Positions 1-8,396 of a DNA stretch of 64,000 nt are shown piece after piece. Positions within the stretch are counted from its first letter, which is position 1, and every line of letters starts with the position of its first letter. Source of the DNA: Betaproteobacteria bacterium (GTDB lineage: Bacteria > Pseudomonadota > Gammaproteobacteria > Burkholderiales > Thiobacillaceae); contig JACRAU010000022.1 of NCBI GenBank assembly GCA_016234655.1, forward strand, positions 1 to 64,000, given 5' to 3'. The position numbers were made by a program, and so were the translations under genes. The notes beneath the pieces are model-generated. The model did no database searches. It saw only the letters and a program-made list of their open reading frames with translations, and was not told the origin of the DNA.

Positions 1-264
1 CTCAGGGGTCGGCTCAGGGGTCGGCTCAGGGGTCGGCTCAGGGGTCGGCTCAGGGGTCGGCTCAGGGGTCGGCTCAGGGGTCGGCTCAGGGGTCGGCTCA
101 GGGGTCGGTTCCGGGGTCGGTTCCGGGGTCGGTTCCGGGGTCGGCTCAGGGGTCGGTTCCGGGGTCGGTTCCGGGGTCGGTTCCGGGGTCGGTTCCGGGG
201 TCGGTTCCGGGGTCGGTTCCGGGGTCGGCTCAGGGGTCGGTTCCGGGGTCGGCTCAGGGGTGGG
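1..264 (-). repeat. 12-bp minisatellite coding for PTPE repeats
   Basis: Twenty-two tandem 12-bp units start at the window edge and probably continue beyond it. Two versions alternate, CTCAGGGGTCGG and TTCCGGGGTCGG on the plus strand. From base 1 the order is nine of the first, three of the second, one first, six second, one first, one second, one first. Read on the minus strand both versions encode Pro-Thr-Pro-Glu, so they differ only at silent sites. The unit is a multiple of three, so gain or loss of units keeps the reading frame and only changes linker length. Confidence 0.95.
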
Positions 265-879
265 GGCCGGCGTTGGCACCTCGTCTTTCGGATCCGAGGT
301 CTCGCCAAGGTCGATATGCAGGGTCTCACCTATGGGCGTATCGGTCGGCACGTTCTCGCCGGTGGACGTGGTTGTAGCCCCAGTCGAAGGTGTGTTGCTT
401 GAGCCCTGTTCACCGCTGGACGGTGTCTCATTTTCGCTATTGGCCGTGGGTGCAGCTGCATCGCTACCACCGCCGGCTGTATTGGTGCCGGCATTGTTTC
501 CAGTGCCGGCACCAATGATGGTGTTGGTATTGGCGCCGGCCGCACCAGTCTCCGCGCCGCGAGCACCTGCGGCTCCGCTACCTACCGCCGCAGTGCCGGC
601 AGCTCGCTCGGTGCCTTCAAGCGGACCCTCGCCTGGCCCGGTCTCTACTCCAGTGGTTTTGCCGCCACGCAGCTTGTCCTCTTCGGCCTGTTCACGCATG
701 CGGCTATTCAGCAAGCTCGGGTCGTCGGCATCGCCCTCGTTTTGAATTTGTATGCCGCCATCGCCTTGGGCACCGCCCAAGCCGCCCTGATCGGATTGCT
801 GCAACACCGTCAGATCATCGAGAACCTGCGCATCGAAGTTCTGTTGTTCGGTGTTCTGGGTGTTGTCATTGTCGGCCAC
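1..879 (-). CDS. N-terminal part of a large, probably secreted protein with a PTPE linker (partial)
   Basis: This frame is open from a GTG at 879 to the window edge. AAGGGG lies 6 nt upstream of the GTG, which fixes the start. The protein begins [16 protein letters not shown] and has no signal peptide. Its first 110 residues are acidic and polar. A Gly/Ala/Thr/Asn-rich low-complexity stretch follows, then PTPA and at least 22 PTPE repeats. Absence of a signal peptide with a low-complexity N-terminus and a Pro-rich linker fits large type I-secreted adhesins, but no RTX or adhesin domain lies inside the window, so that is inference. It lies 110 nt downstream of the FecR-domain gene on the same strand. 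A small hairpin (AACGCC/GGCGTT, 904-920) sits just upstream of its ribosome-binding site. Confidence 0.75.
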   Translation of the reverse strand, partial: MADNDNTQNTEQQNFDAQVLDDLTVLQQSDQGGLGGAQGDGGIQIQNEGDADDPSLLNSRMREQAEEDKLRGGKTTGVETGPGEGPLEGTERAAGTAAVGSGAAGARGAETGAAGANTNTIIGAGTGNNAGTNTAGGGSDAAAPTANSENETPSSGEQGSSNTPSTGATTTSTGENVPTDTPIGETLHIDLGETSDPKDEVPTPAPTPEPTPEPTPEPTPEPTPEPTPEPTPEPTPEPTPEPTPEPTPEPTPEPTPEPTPEPTPEPTPEPTPEPTPEPTPEPTPEPTPEPTPE

Positions 880-989
880 GATAAACCCCTTGAATGATTT
901 CGGAACGCCAATAAGGCGTTTACATATTCATTTTGACTAGCCGAACCGAGTTTGGGAACGGTGAAGTTAGGCCTATAACCTAAGTTAGG

Positions 990-2624
990 TTAACGCTTGA
1001 AGACGGCCGCGCCTTGGACGTAGTTATTGCCGGTATTGAATTCATAGGTCAGGCCGGCGTGACTGGCATTGCCGCCGTAGAACCCCAACACGCCGGCGCC
1101 GCCGCAGCTGACCACGCACACGGCGGTATCGCCTTGGACGCGCTGCACCGCGGCATCGACCCGTGTGTATGCGATATGGTTGGAAGGCGAGCTGCCATTG
1201 AAGCGCATTTCGTAATTTCCGGCGCTGCTGCCCTGTGTGTAGTACATGTTCATCGTGCCTGAAACGCCGACATTGGTGCTGCCGAAATTGGCGGTCATAT
1301 TGCCGCCATAGACCCGCCAGCCACCCGAGGCATTAGCCGCCACTTCGGTCGGCCGGGTACCGCCGACCAGATTGAAGTTGTAGCTCTGATTGCGCATCTC
1401 GGCCGGCACTTCATACAGGCGCGCGCCCGCGACCCAGTGGAACCCCTGGTTCTCGCTGTAACTGACCTTGCCGTAGTTGCCGATCAGGGCCGTGCCCCCG
1501 GCCCAGCGGCCCCAACTGATCACGCCGCCGTCGCTGCCGCCTTCTTTTTGCGTCGCGGTATAGGCGCTGCGGATCGCATAGGCATCCTCACCGTTCTTGC
1601 TTACGGTCTGCAGTTTATTGCTGTCATATTGACCGAAGCCCAGCGTCTTGGTGTCGTTCACGCCTTCCAGCAAAATATTGTCGGAACGGCGCTGATCGCC
1701 CGCCGGATTGAATTCGGCACTTTGAAACGACCAGTATGTGCCCTTCGGTTTCGAGGTTGGCAGGACCCGTGAATCGCCGAGCCCGCCGGTGTCGAAGTAT
1801 TGGGCTGGCGGCGGCGCCGCAGTGGTCGGTGGGGCCAGGACCACCTTGTCCACCTTGGTTGGCGACACCGACACGCCGGTATCCAGCTTATCGCTCGGCG
1901 CCTTCTCGACCACGTTTACCGCGTTGTCTTCCGTGACACCGTTGGCCTTGAGTTCTTTTTTCTTGACCTGGGACTGGCCTTCCAAACTATCCCGCAACAG
2001 GCTGGGCGGCGCCAATATCCGTATCGGCGAACTCTTCGCGTCCGCCACATAGACGAACTGGTTTATCCCCAATTCCGTCACTGTGCCCGACTGGTTGCTG
2101 ACGGCGATGCGACCCTCGAAAACGCCGGCATACAGCCCATCCTTTACAATCTTGTCGTGCTCGCGGCAGGCCGCATCACATAGCACGATGTTGAAGCCGG
2201 TGCCGCGGATACCGATGGTAGCCACCACGGCGTCCACCTTGAAGTTGTCGCGATTGGTGCGGCCGATGGCCCCGGTCACGGCCCTAACCCCGCCCTTGAG
2301 CAGGCTCAAAGAAGTGCTTTCGGTACCGTCCGTCTTGCCGCTGTAATTGAAGGCATTGATCTTGAATTCGCTATTGGGCCGGATGGCCATGAGGGCACCG
2401 TCGTTAAGCCGCAGCTGGGCATTGCTGCTGGCTGCCGTGCGCAAAGTATCGCCGGCAAGGATGACGGTATCGCGCGGCGCGGGGCTTTCCTTGCCATCGC
2501 GCAGCAGGCTGACCGTGCCGATCGACATGATCACCTTGCCCGCCTCCTGGGCGGCGGCCACGGCCTGCCCTGCCGCGCCCATCAGGCCGGCCAGCAGGAT
2601 CATAGCGGCTACACGGTGAAACAT
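990..2624 (-). CDS. FecR-domain protein with C-terminal TbpB-like barrel
   Basis: The 544-residue protein has a cleavable signal peptide (residues 1-23, ending AVAAA) with no lipobox cysteine. Residues about 35-190 form a FecR domain: GTVSLLRDGK, LAGDTLRT, LRLNDGALMAIRPNSEF and VATIGIRGTGF are typical of its beta repeats. A Pro/Lys-rich linker (about 240-290) leads to a C-terminal region of about 250 residues rich in alternating aromatic/Gly strands. It closes with GVLGFYGGNASHAGLTYEF, which resembles the last strands of transferrin-binding-protein-B-type 8-strand barrels. No sigma factor gene is adjacent, so this is not a classical FecI/FecR regulator. The upstream neighbour is a Slam-like outer-membrane protein, the family that exports TbpB-type barrels, so this may be its substrate. 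The FecR call is firm; the barrel assignment is by eye. Confidence 0.8.
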   Translation of the reverse strand: MFHRVAAMILLAGLMGAAGQAVAAAQEAGKVIMSIGTVSLLRDGKESPAPRDTVILAGDTLRTAASSNAQLRLNDGALMAIRPNSEFKINAFNYSGKTDGTESTSLSLLKGGVRAVTGAIGRTNRDNFKVDAVVATIGIRGTGFNIVLCDAACREHDKIVKDGLYAGVFEGRIAVSNQSGTVTELGINQFVYVADAKSSPIRILAPPSLLRDSLEGQSQVKKKELKANGVTEDNAVNVVEKAPSDKLDTGVSVSPTKVDKVVLAPPTTAAPPPAQYFDTGGLGDSRVLPTSKPKGTYWSFQSAEFNPAGDQRRSDNILLEGVNDTKTLGFGQYDSNKLQTVSKNGEDAYAIRSAYTATQKEGGSDGGVISWGRWAGGTALIGNYGKVSYSENQGFHWVAGARLYEVPAEMRNQSYNFNLVGGTRPTEVAANASGGWRVYGGNMTANFGSTNVGVSGTMNMYYTQGSSAGNYEMRFNGSSPSNHIAYTRVDAAVQRVQGDTAVCVVSCGGAGVLGFYGGNASHAGLTYEFNTGNNYVQGAAVFKR

Positions 2625-2731
2625 GATCGGTTTCCAATCGCCCGTACTTGTTGACGAATATCAGTTCTACACCAACTCGCTACCGGTTTCAGCTGAAATT
2701 TAGACACTTGCCCACACCCAGCCGTTCCGAC

Positions 2732-4111
2732 TTACTTCCATTCATAGCGCATCCTGATCATGGATAGGATGCTGTCGTAGCTATAGAGATCGAGGTTCGA
2801 CCGGTTGATATAGGCCAGCACCTCGCCCCTAACCGACCAGCCAGGCGTGAGTTGATATTGCAAACCGACGTCCATGGTCAACAAGGCATCGCGACGACGC
2901 TCAAGCAGCAGCGGATCGACACCGTCGTAGCTGCTGACGGAATAACCTACGCCGGCGTTGCCCAGCCAGCGCCCGCCCGGGTAGAAGCGGAACTCCGAGC
3001 GAACGCCCAAGATGCCGCGCTGGAAGTCGTCCCGGTTGCGGATATTGGATTCCTCGGCGATATTGAAATCCATGTCGAGCGAGACCTTCCAGGGCGTGCC
3101 CAGATAGCGATTGAAGCCGACCGACAATGAAGGCAGATCGGCATCGCGGCCGGCATTGGCCTCGGCATAACGCAGCAGGGAATAACTGAACGAGGCCCGG
3201 AGCTGGGTCTCCTTGTCCCATGGCTGGTTCCAGTCGAACACAAGGCCGGTGGTATCGCGGAACCTGGCGCCGTCGAGCATGGCGCGGCTGAAAAAGCCCG
3301 AGGTCTTGAGGTTGTTGTGGTTGGCCAACGAAAAATCCAAGCCGCCAATCGCCGTGAAACTGGCTTGGTCATAGGTATCCCGCTGGGCATGGCCACGATA
3401 ATTGGCCTCCACTCCCACCGAATACTTGATGTCGCTCGCGACCGGCCCCTGTTGCTGGGCGCCAAGCCCTAACTGGCTCAAGACCGAGGCAGTAGGGCGC
3501 GAGTTTTGATCCAGGGTGATCGGCCCGACCGACGGAATCTCGATGGTCGAAGCAGAGGTGGCGGAATTGACGTTGCTGTTATAACCGCCGCCATATTCGA
3601 AGAAGCTGCGTCGAACCACGCGGAACTTCGGATCGGTCGTGCGTATGGCGCTCAGATAGCGATCCACCGAAGCCTGCACCGTGGCCGGCAACTGTTTGCT
3701 GCGCATATACATAAACTCCTCGCGAGCACGCTCATAATCGCCGATCACGAAGTAGCCGCGCGCCAGCTCCAACCGCGCCAGATCGTTGCCCGGATTGTCG
3801 AGCAGGACCCGCTCCAGTGCCAGCACGCCAAGCGAGGCCCGTCCGCTGTCGATCGCGGACACACCAAAGTAATAGTCGTAGATGGGATTGCCGGCCAGCT
3901 TTTCATTGCGCATGCCAAGGTCGAATGCCTCGGCAAAACGACCTTGCTCGACCAGGGACTTGAGGTCTTCGATCACATCGGCCCGCACCGGGCCGGCCAG
4001 CGTCAACATCAATGCCAGCAACAGGCTGGCGCGAGTGCTGCGGCGAGTCTTGTTGGCGAATGTCATACGATGGCGATCTTGGCTGGTTTGATTGTTCAAT
4101 CTCTGCCTCAT
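2732..4111 (-). CDS. Slam-like (DUF560) outer-membrane protein with TPR domain
   Basis: An N-terminal signal sequence (SLLLALMLTLAGPVRA) is followed by TPR-like helices (NPIYDYYFGVSAIDSGR, ALERVLLDNPGNDLARLELARGY, a classic Slam/TPR signature). From FFEYGGGYNSNVNSAT onward there are about 270 residues of amphipathic beta strands ending in an aromatic strand (RMRYEWK). TPR plus a C-terminal barrel of this length matches surface lipoprotein assembly modulators, outer-membrane proteins that move TbpB-like proteins to the surface. The start at 4111 overlaps the cyclase stop as ATGA, which suggests translational coupling. A second in-frame ATG at 4066 gives a more usual signal-peptide length and may be the true start. 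Neither has a strong Shine-Dalgarno sequence. Confidence 0.75.
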   Translation of the reverse strand: MRQRLNNQTSQDRHRMTFANKTRRSTRASLLLALMLTLAGPVRADVIEDLKSLVEQGRFAEAFDLGMRNEKLAGNPIYDYYFGVSAIDSGRASLGVLALERVLLDNPGNDLARLELARGYFVIGDYERAREEFMYMRSKQLPATVQASVDRYLSAIRTTDPKFRVVRRSFFEYGGGYNSNVNSATSASTIEIPSVGPITLDQNSRPTASVLSQLGLGAQQQGPVASDIKYSVGVEANYRGHAQRDTYDQASFTAIGGLDFSLANHNNLKTSGFFSRAMLDGARFRDTTGLVFDWNQPWDKETQLRASFSYSLLRYAEANAGRDADLPSLSVGFNRYLGTPWKVSLDMDFNIAEESNIRNRDDFQRGILGVRSEFRFYPGGRWLGNAGVGYSVSSYDGVDPLLLERRRDALLTMDVGLQYQLTPGWSVRGEVLAYINRSNLDLYSYDSILSMIRMRYEWK

Positions 4112-6396
4112 TTGGTCTTGAAGGTAAAAGAGCCGTCCCATTCGGGCCCGGGCGGCGCATCGCGCAATAGCGCGATGCGGTCTAGATACAGGCGATAAAG
4201 CTTCTCGCCGCTGGCGGCCGAGGTGGCAAGCAGATCGTTTAGCGCCGACTCGGCCTCGTCCCAGCGCTGCGCCCGGTAGTGCGCCAGGGCCTCGGCAAAA
4301 CGTTGCGCCGCAGCCAGCGTGGCCGCCGCCACCTCGCCGGCGAAACCCAAGGGCTCGTGGATCGCCACCGCGATGTCCTTGCCCTTGACCCGCACCTTGT
4401 CGAGTTCGCGGCAGACCAGATCGGGCAGTACGGTACGCGTTTCGTCGCCGACGATGATCTGCACGCCGTACTCCTTGGTGATGCCCTCCAGGCGCGAGGC
4501 GAGGTTCACTGCATCGCCCATCACGGTGTAGGCCAGGCGGATGGACGAGCCCATGTTGCCCACGCTCATGCGCCCGGTGTTCAGGCCGACGCCGATATGG
4601 ATTTCCGGCCAACCGCGGGCGCGGAACTCGGCCTGTAGCCCCTTCAACGCCTCGATCATGCCCAAGGCCGCGCGCACCGCATGGCGCGGATGTTCCGGAT
4701 CGTGCACCGGCGCGCCCCAGAAGGCCATGATGCAGTCGCCCATGTATTTGTCGATGGTGCCGCGATTGCGGTAGATCACCTCGGTCAGCGGCGTCAGGAA
4801 GGCGTTCATCAACTGCGACAGCTCGCGCGGGTCCAGGCCTTCGGAGATCGTGGTGAAACCGCGCACATCGGAAAACAGTACGGTCAACTCGCGGCTCTCG
4901 CCTTCCATCGAGAAGTTCTCGGGATTCCGTGCCATCTCGTCGACCAATTCCGGCGGCACGTACTGGCCGAACAGGCCGGTGATCTGGCGTTTGCCGCGCG
5001 CCTCGAAGAAGAAGCCCCAGGCCATGTTGAAGACGTAAAGCAGGATCGCGAGCGACAAGGCCGTCGCCAGCGGCAGCACCAACCCGGCCGACCAGGCCGT
5101 CATGTTCAGCGCCAGCGTGGCCCCGGCCACCGTCAATGCCAGCGCGCTGGCCCACATCGGCCCGAGCAGGGGCAAGACCAGCGCCAACAAGACGCCGCCC
5201 AGCGCCACCTGCACCACGTCGGCGCCGCGCACGAAGGGCGGCTTTTGCTTGATATCGCCATCGAGGATACCGGCCAGCATGTTCGCGTGCACCTCGACGC
5301 CGGGGTAAGACCCGGCAACCGGGGTGGAGCGCAAATCGAGCAGGCCGGGCGCGGTGGTGCCGACCAGCACGATCTTGCCGGCCAGCGTATCGACCGGCAG
5401 TTTGCCCTGGATGACATCGGCCGCCGACACGTATTGGAAGCTGTAAGCGGGGCCGCGATAAGGCACCAAGGTCGCGATCCGCTCATCCACCGGCACGGGC
5501 AGATCGCCTATGGCCAGTTGCTCCAGCGCGCCGAAGGTGTCCAGGTCGCTGCCCTCGGCCAACAGGCCTTGCAGCGGCAGGCCGCCGTTCAACTGCCGGG
5601 CCATGGCCAGGCTCAAGGACTCGTAGTAGGCGCCGCCGAACTCGGCCAGCATCGGCACGCGCCGGATCACGCCGTCCGGGTCGGGCAGCGGGTTGAAGTG
5701 GCCGGCCGCCGCCGCATTCTGTTGCAGCACGGCCAGGTTCGCCGTGTAGCCGGTCCAGCGGGTCACGTCCGACAGGGCCAGGGGCAGGGCCGCCGTATCG
5801 AGCACCGGCGGCGGCAGGCTGCCTTTTTGCGGGGTCTCGCCCTGCCCCAGCAGAAATGTGTAGCCCAGCACCACCGGCCTGTCTTTCAGCGCCCGTGCCA
5901 TGACCTGGTCGTAGTCGAGCGTGGGCCGGACTTCCTGCAAGGCCTGCCGGAATTCCGCGCTGCCTTTCAGCCGGTCGGCCGCCAGCGCGTCGAGCACACG
6001 CACGCCCGAGGTCTCGTCGCGCTCGGCGAAGACCACGTCGAAGCCGACCTGGGCCACTTGGTAACGATCGAACAACTGATCGAGCAGCACGGCGAGGCGG
6101 TCGCGCGGCCAGGGCCAGCGGCCTTCGCCGCCCGCCTCGCGCTCGCGCAGGCTGCGCTCGTCGATGTCGACGATGACGATGCGCGGGTCGACCCCGCCGG
6201 GCATGGTCGCCACCAGCCGCACGTCATAGAGCCAGGCCTCCAGCCGCTCCAAGGGCACCAGGCGAATCATGCCCGCCGCCTGGGCGAAGGCCACCCCGAC
6301 CAGTGCCAGGCCCAACACGATGCGCCAGAGATTCTTCCGTGCCTTGCCGACGAGCCGGCCCACGCGCTCCCGTCCGCGTTCGATCAGGGTGGCCAA
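4108..6396 (-). CDS. CHASE2-domain adenylate/guanylate cyclase
   Basis: The 762-residue membrane protein has one N-terminal transmembrane helix (about 24-42), an extracytoplasmic CHASE2 sensor (about 45-375), three clustered transmembrane helices (about 389-465) and a class III nucleotide cyclase domain (about 495-670). Cyclase motifs include TVLFSDVRGFTTISEG, with the first metal-binding Asp, IDKYMGDCIMAFWGAP, with the second, and YTVMGDAVNLASRLE. A short tail of about 90 residues follows. It converts ATP or GTP to the cyclic nucleotide in response to a periplasmic or envelope signal; the ligand is unknown. It is the first gene of a same-strand set with the Slam-like and FecR-type genes. The start is a TTG at 6396. 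Substrate choice between ATP and GTP cannot be settled here. Confidence 0.88.
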   Translation of the reverse strand: MATLIERGRERVGRLVGKARKNLWRIVLGLALVGVAFAQAAGMIRLVPLERLEAWLYDVRLVATMPGGVDPRIVIVDIDERSLREREAGGEGRWPWPRDRLAVLLDQLFDRYQVAQVGFDVVFAERDETSGVRVLDALAADRLKGSAEFRQALQEVRPTLDYDQVMARALKDRPVVLGYTFLLGQGETPQKGSLPPPVLDTAALPLALSDVTRWTGYTANLAVLQQNAAAAGHFNPLPDPDGVIRRVPMLAEFGGAYYESLSLAMARQLNGGLPLQGLLAEGSDLDTFGALEQLAIGDLPVPVDERIATLVPYRGPAYSFQYVSAADVIQGKLPVDTLAGKIVLVGTTAPGLLDLRSTPVAGSYPGVEVHANMLAGILDGDIKQKPPFVRGADVVQVALGGVLLALVLPLLGPMWASALALTVAGATLALNMTAWSAGLVLPLATALSLAILLYVFNMAWGFFFEARGKRQITGLFGQYVPPELVDEMARNPENFSMEGESRELTVLFSDVRGFTTISEGLDPRELSQLMNAFLTPLTEVIYRNRGTIDKYMGDCIMAFWGAPVHDPEHPRHAVRAALGMIEALKGLQAEFRARGWPEIHIGVGLNTGRMSVGNMGSSIRLAYTVMGDAVNLASRLEGITKEYGVQIIVGDETRTVLPDLVCRELDKVRVKGKDIAVAIHEPLGFAGEVAAATLAAAQRFAEALAHYRAQRWDEAESALNDLLATSAASGEKLYRLYLDRIALLRDAPPGPEWDGSFTFKTK

Positions 6397-6604
6397 GATT
6401 GGAATGGCTTTCTATCAGATTGATTAATAAGCGAGATTGGGCCACGTCCCCTCTCCGAAAGTCAATCAAAGCCAGGCCGGCCGACCGCCCCATGTCGCCG
6501 AACGTTGCGCCGCGTCACCGCCCTGGCTCTGCTCGCCCATTGCTGTCATAAAAATTTCTCGCGGCCGTCATTGCCTTGACTTGCCTCTGGGCGACAGTCG
6601 GCGC

Positions 6605-7837
6605 ATGACTGGCCAAGACCTCATCTTCCAGCAATTGCACGCTGCCCACCGCCGGCTGCGCATTGCCGTGGTCACCGAAACCTATCCGCCCGAGATCAAC
6701 GGCGTCGCGATGACCATGGGCATGCTGGTGCGCGCGATGCAAACGCGCGAGCATCAGGTGCAACTGATCCGGCCGCGCCAAGGCCCCAACGACTCGGCCG
6801 AGGCCGAGGCGGGGCTGGAACAGGTGCTGCGGCCCGGCATTCCCATCCCGCGCTACTCGGGCCTGAAGATGGGGCTGCCGGCGAAGTCCACCCTGCTCCG
6901 GCTGTGGGCCTTGCAGCGGCCCGATGTCGTGCACATCGCGACCGAAGGCCCGCTCGGCTGGTCGGCCCTGGCCGCCGCGCACAAACTCAAGCTGCCGGTC
7001 TGCTCGGACTTCCACACCAATTTCCACAGCTACAGCAACCACTACGGCCTGGGCTGGCTGAACAAGCCGATCACCGCCTATCTGCGCAAATTCCACAATC
7101 GCTCCGCCGTGACCCTGGTGCCGTCGCTGACCATGCAGCGCGAGCTGCGCGAGCTGGGCTACCGCAATATCGAGGTCGTCGCCCGCGGGGTCGATACCCA
7201 ACTGTTCGATCCGACACGCCATAGCGCCGAGCTGCGCACCGAGTGGGGGCTCGGCCCGGACGACCTGGCGGTGTTGTACGTCGGCCGCATGGCGGCGGAG
7301 AAAAATCTGCGCCTGCTCGTGCGCGCCTTCGAGCTGATCGAGCAATTGCACCCCAAGGCCAAGTTGATTCTGGTCGGCGACGGGCCGGAGCTGGCCGGCC
7401 TGCAAGCCAGCCACCCCCGCTTCGTCTACCGTGGCGCCCGGCGCGGCGAGGACTTGGCCGCGCACTACGCCTCGGCCGACATCTTCCTGTTCCCCAGCCT
7501 GACCGAGACCTTTGGCAACGTCATGCTCGAGGCCATGGCCAGCGGCCTGGCCGTGCTCGGCTTCGACTACGCGGCGGCAGCCGAGCATGTGCGGCACGGC
7601 GTCAACGGCTTGAAGGCCGAATTCGGCGACGAGGCCGAGTTCATCGCCAAGGCGATAGAAATCTGCGCGCAGAACCGTCGGCACGCGCTCGGCGCGGCGG
7701 CGCGCGACAGCGCCCAGGCGGTGTCCTGGGACAGCATCTACAACCGTTTCGAATCCATCTTGTTCGATATCGTCCAAGCCAGCGAGGCAGCCCATGAACG
7801 AGCCATCTTCGGCCTTGAATCCGGCCAAGCCGGTTGA
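6605..7837 (+). CDS. Glycosyltransferase family 4 (alpha-mannosyltransferase-like)
   Basis: The 410-residue GT-B enzyme transfers a sugar from a nucleotide donor, probably to a lipid. The N-terminal half has the acceptor-side pattern TETYPPEINGVAMTMG and DVVHIATEGPLGWSA. The C-terminal half carries the donor-binding motifs YVGRMAAEKNLRLLVRAFE, LVGDGPE and the E-x7-E signature in SLTETFGNVMLEAMASG. It is similar in organisation to GDP-mannose-dependent alpha-mannosyltransferases that glycosylate membrane lipids. Its 3' end overlaps the PAP2 phosphatase gene by 44 bp, so the two are co-expressed. ATG 6605 was chosen because the conserved fold begins about 20 residues after it; longer in-frame extensions are low-complexity and unlikely. 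Donor and acceptor are inferred. Confidence 0.85.
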   Translation: MTGQDLIFQQLHAAHRRLRIAVVTETYPPEINGVAMTMGMLVRAMQTREHQVQLIRPRQGPNDSAEAEAGLEQVLRPGIPIPRYSGLKMGLPAKSTLLRLWALQRPDVVHIATEGPLGWSALAAAHKLKLPVCSDFHTNFHSYSNHYGLGWLNKPITAYLRKFHNRSAVTLVPSLTMQRELRELGYRNIEVVARGVDTQLFDPTRHSAELRTEWGLGPDDLAVLYVGRMAAEKNLRLLVRAFELIEQLHPKAKLILVGDGPELAGLQASHPRFVYRGARRGEDLAAHYASADIFLFPSLTETFGNVMLEAMASGLAVLGFDYAAAAEHVRHGVNGLKAEFGDEAEFIAKAIEICAQNRRHALGAAARDSAQAVSWDSIYNRFESILFDIVQASEAAHERAIFGLESGQAG

Positions 7838-8366
7838 TGCCACCATCCTGGCGCGGTTCGTCGCCTGGGAGGAACGCGTGACGCTGGGCTTCAACCGCAT
7901 CAATCACCGGCAAACCGTCTCGATGTTCTTCGGCGCGGTCAGCCGCCTGGGCGACGGCGTGTTCTGGTATCTACTGATGGCCGCCATGCTGGTGCTGGAC
8001 GGCGCCGCCGCGCTGGAACCGGTGATCGTGATGATCCTCGCCGGCCTCAGTTGCACCTTGAGCTACAAATGGCTCAAGCACACCACCTCGCGCCCGCGCC
8101 CCTGCCAGCGCAACGCGACCATCCGGCTGACCATGCCACCGCTGGACCTCTATAGCTTCCCGTCCGGCCACACCTTGCACGCGGTCTGCTTCAGCGTGGT
8201 GGCCGCCACCTATCACCCCGCGCTCGGCCCCGGCCTGATCGGCTTCACCCTGCTGGTCGCGATATCGCGCCTGGTGCTCGGCCTGCACTATCTGTCCGAC
8301 GTGATCGCCGGCGCCATCATCGGCGGCACCCTCGCCTTCGCCGGCCTGTATCTCGCCAGCCTCTGA
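7794..8366 (+). CDS. PAP2-family lipid phosphatase
   Basis: The 190-residue integral membrane protein shows all three PAP2 motifs: K-HTTSRPRP, SFPSGHTLHA and SRLVLGLHYLSDVIAG, with the catalytic histidines in PSGH and LHYLSD. About five transmembrane helices can be drawn. It would dephosphorylate phosphatidic acid, undecaprenyl pyrophosphate or a related lipid phosphate at the outer face of the inner membrane. The gene starts inside the end of the upstream glycosyltransferase gene, which points to a shared lipid-glycosylation step. The convergent phospholipase gene ends 30 bp away. Confidence 0.88.
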   Translation: MNEPSSALNPAKPVDATILARFVAWEERVTLGFNRINHRQTVSMFFGAVSRLGDGVFWYLLMAAMLVLDGAAALEPVIVMILAGLSCTLSYKWLKHTTSRPRPCQRNATIRLTMPPLDLYSFPSGHTLHAVCFSVVAATYHPALGPGLIGFTLLVAISRLVLGLHYLSDVIAGAIIGGTLAFAGLYLASL

Positions 8367-8396
8367 TCGAACGGCATCGCCGCGCGTGCTCGCGGC

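Noticed and set aside
1-264. CRISPR-like array
   Set aside because: Units are contiguous 12-mers with no spacers and they encode an open PTPE repeat.
260-745. 161-residue plus-strand Pro/Ser/Val-rich frame
   Set aside because: Complement of the low-complexity part of the minus-strand gene, which has a good ribosome-binding site.
4681-6423. 580-residue plus-strand open frame opposite the cyclase gene
   Set aside because: His/Gln/Arg-rich composition typical of the antisense of a GC-rich gene; the minus strand has complete cyclase motifs.
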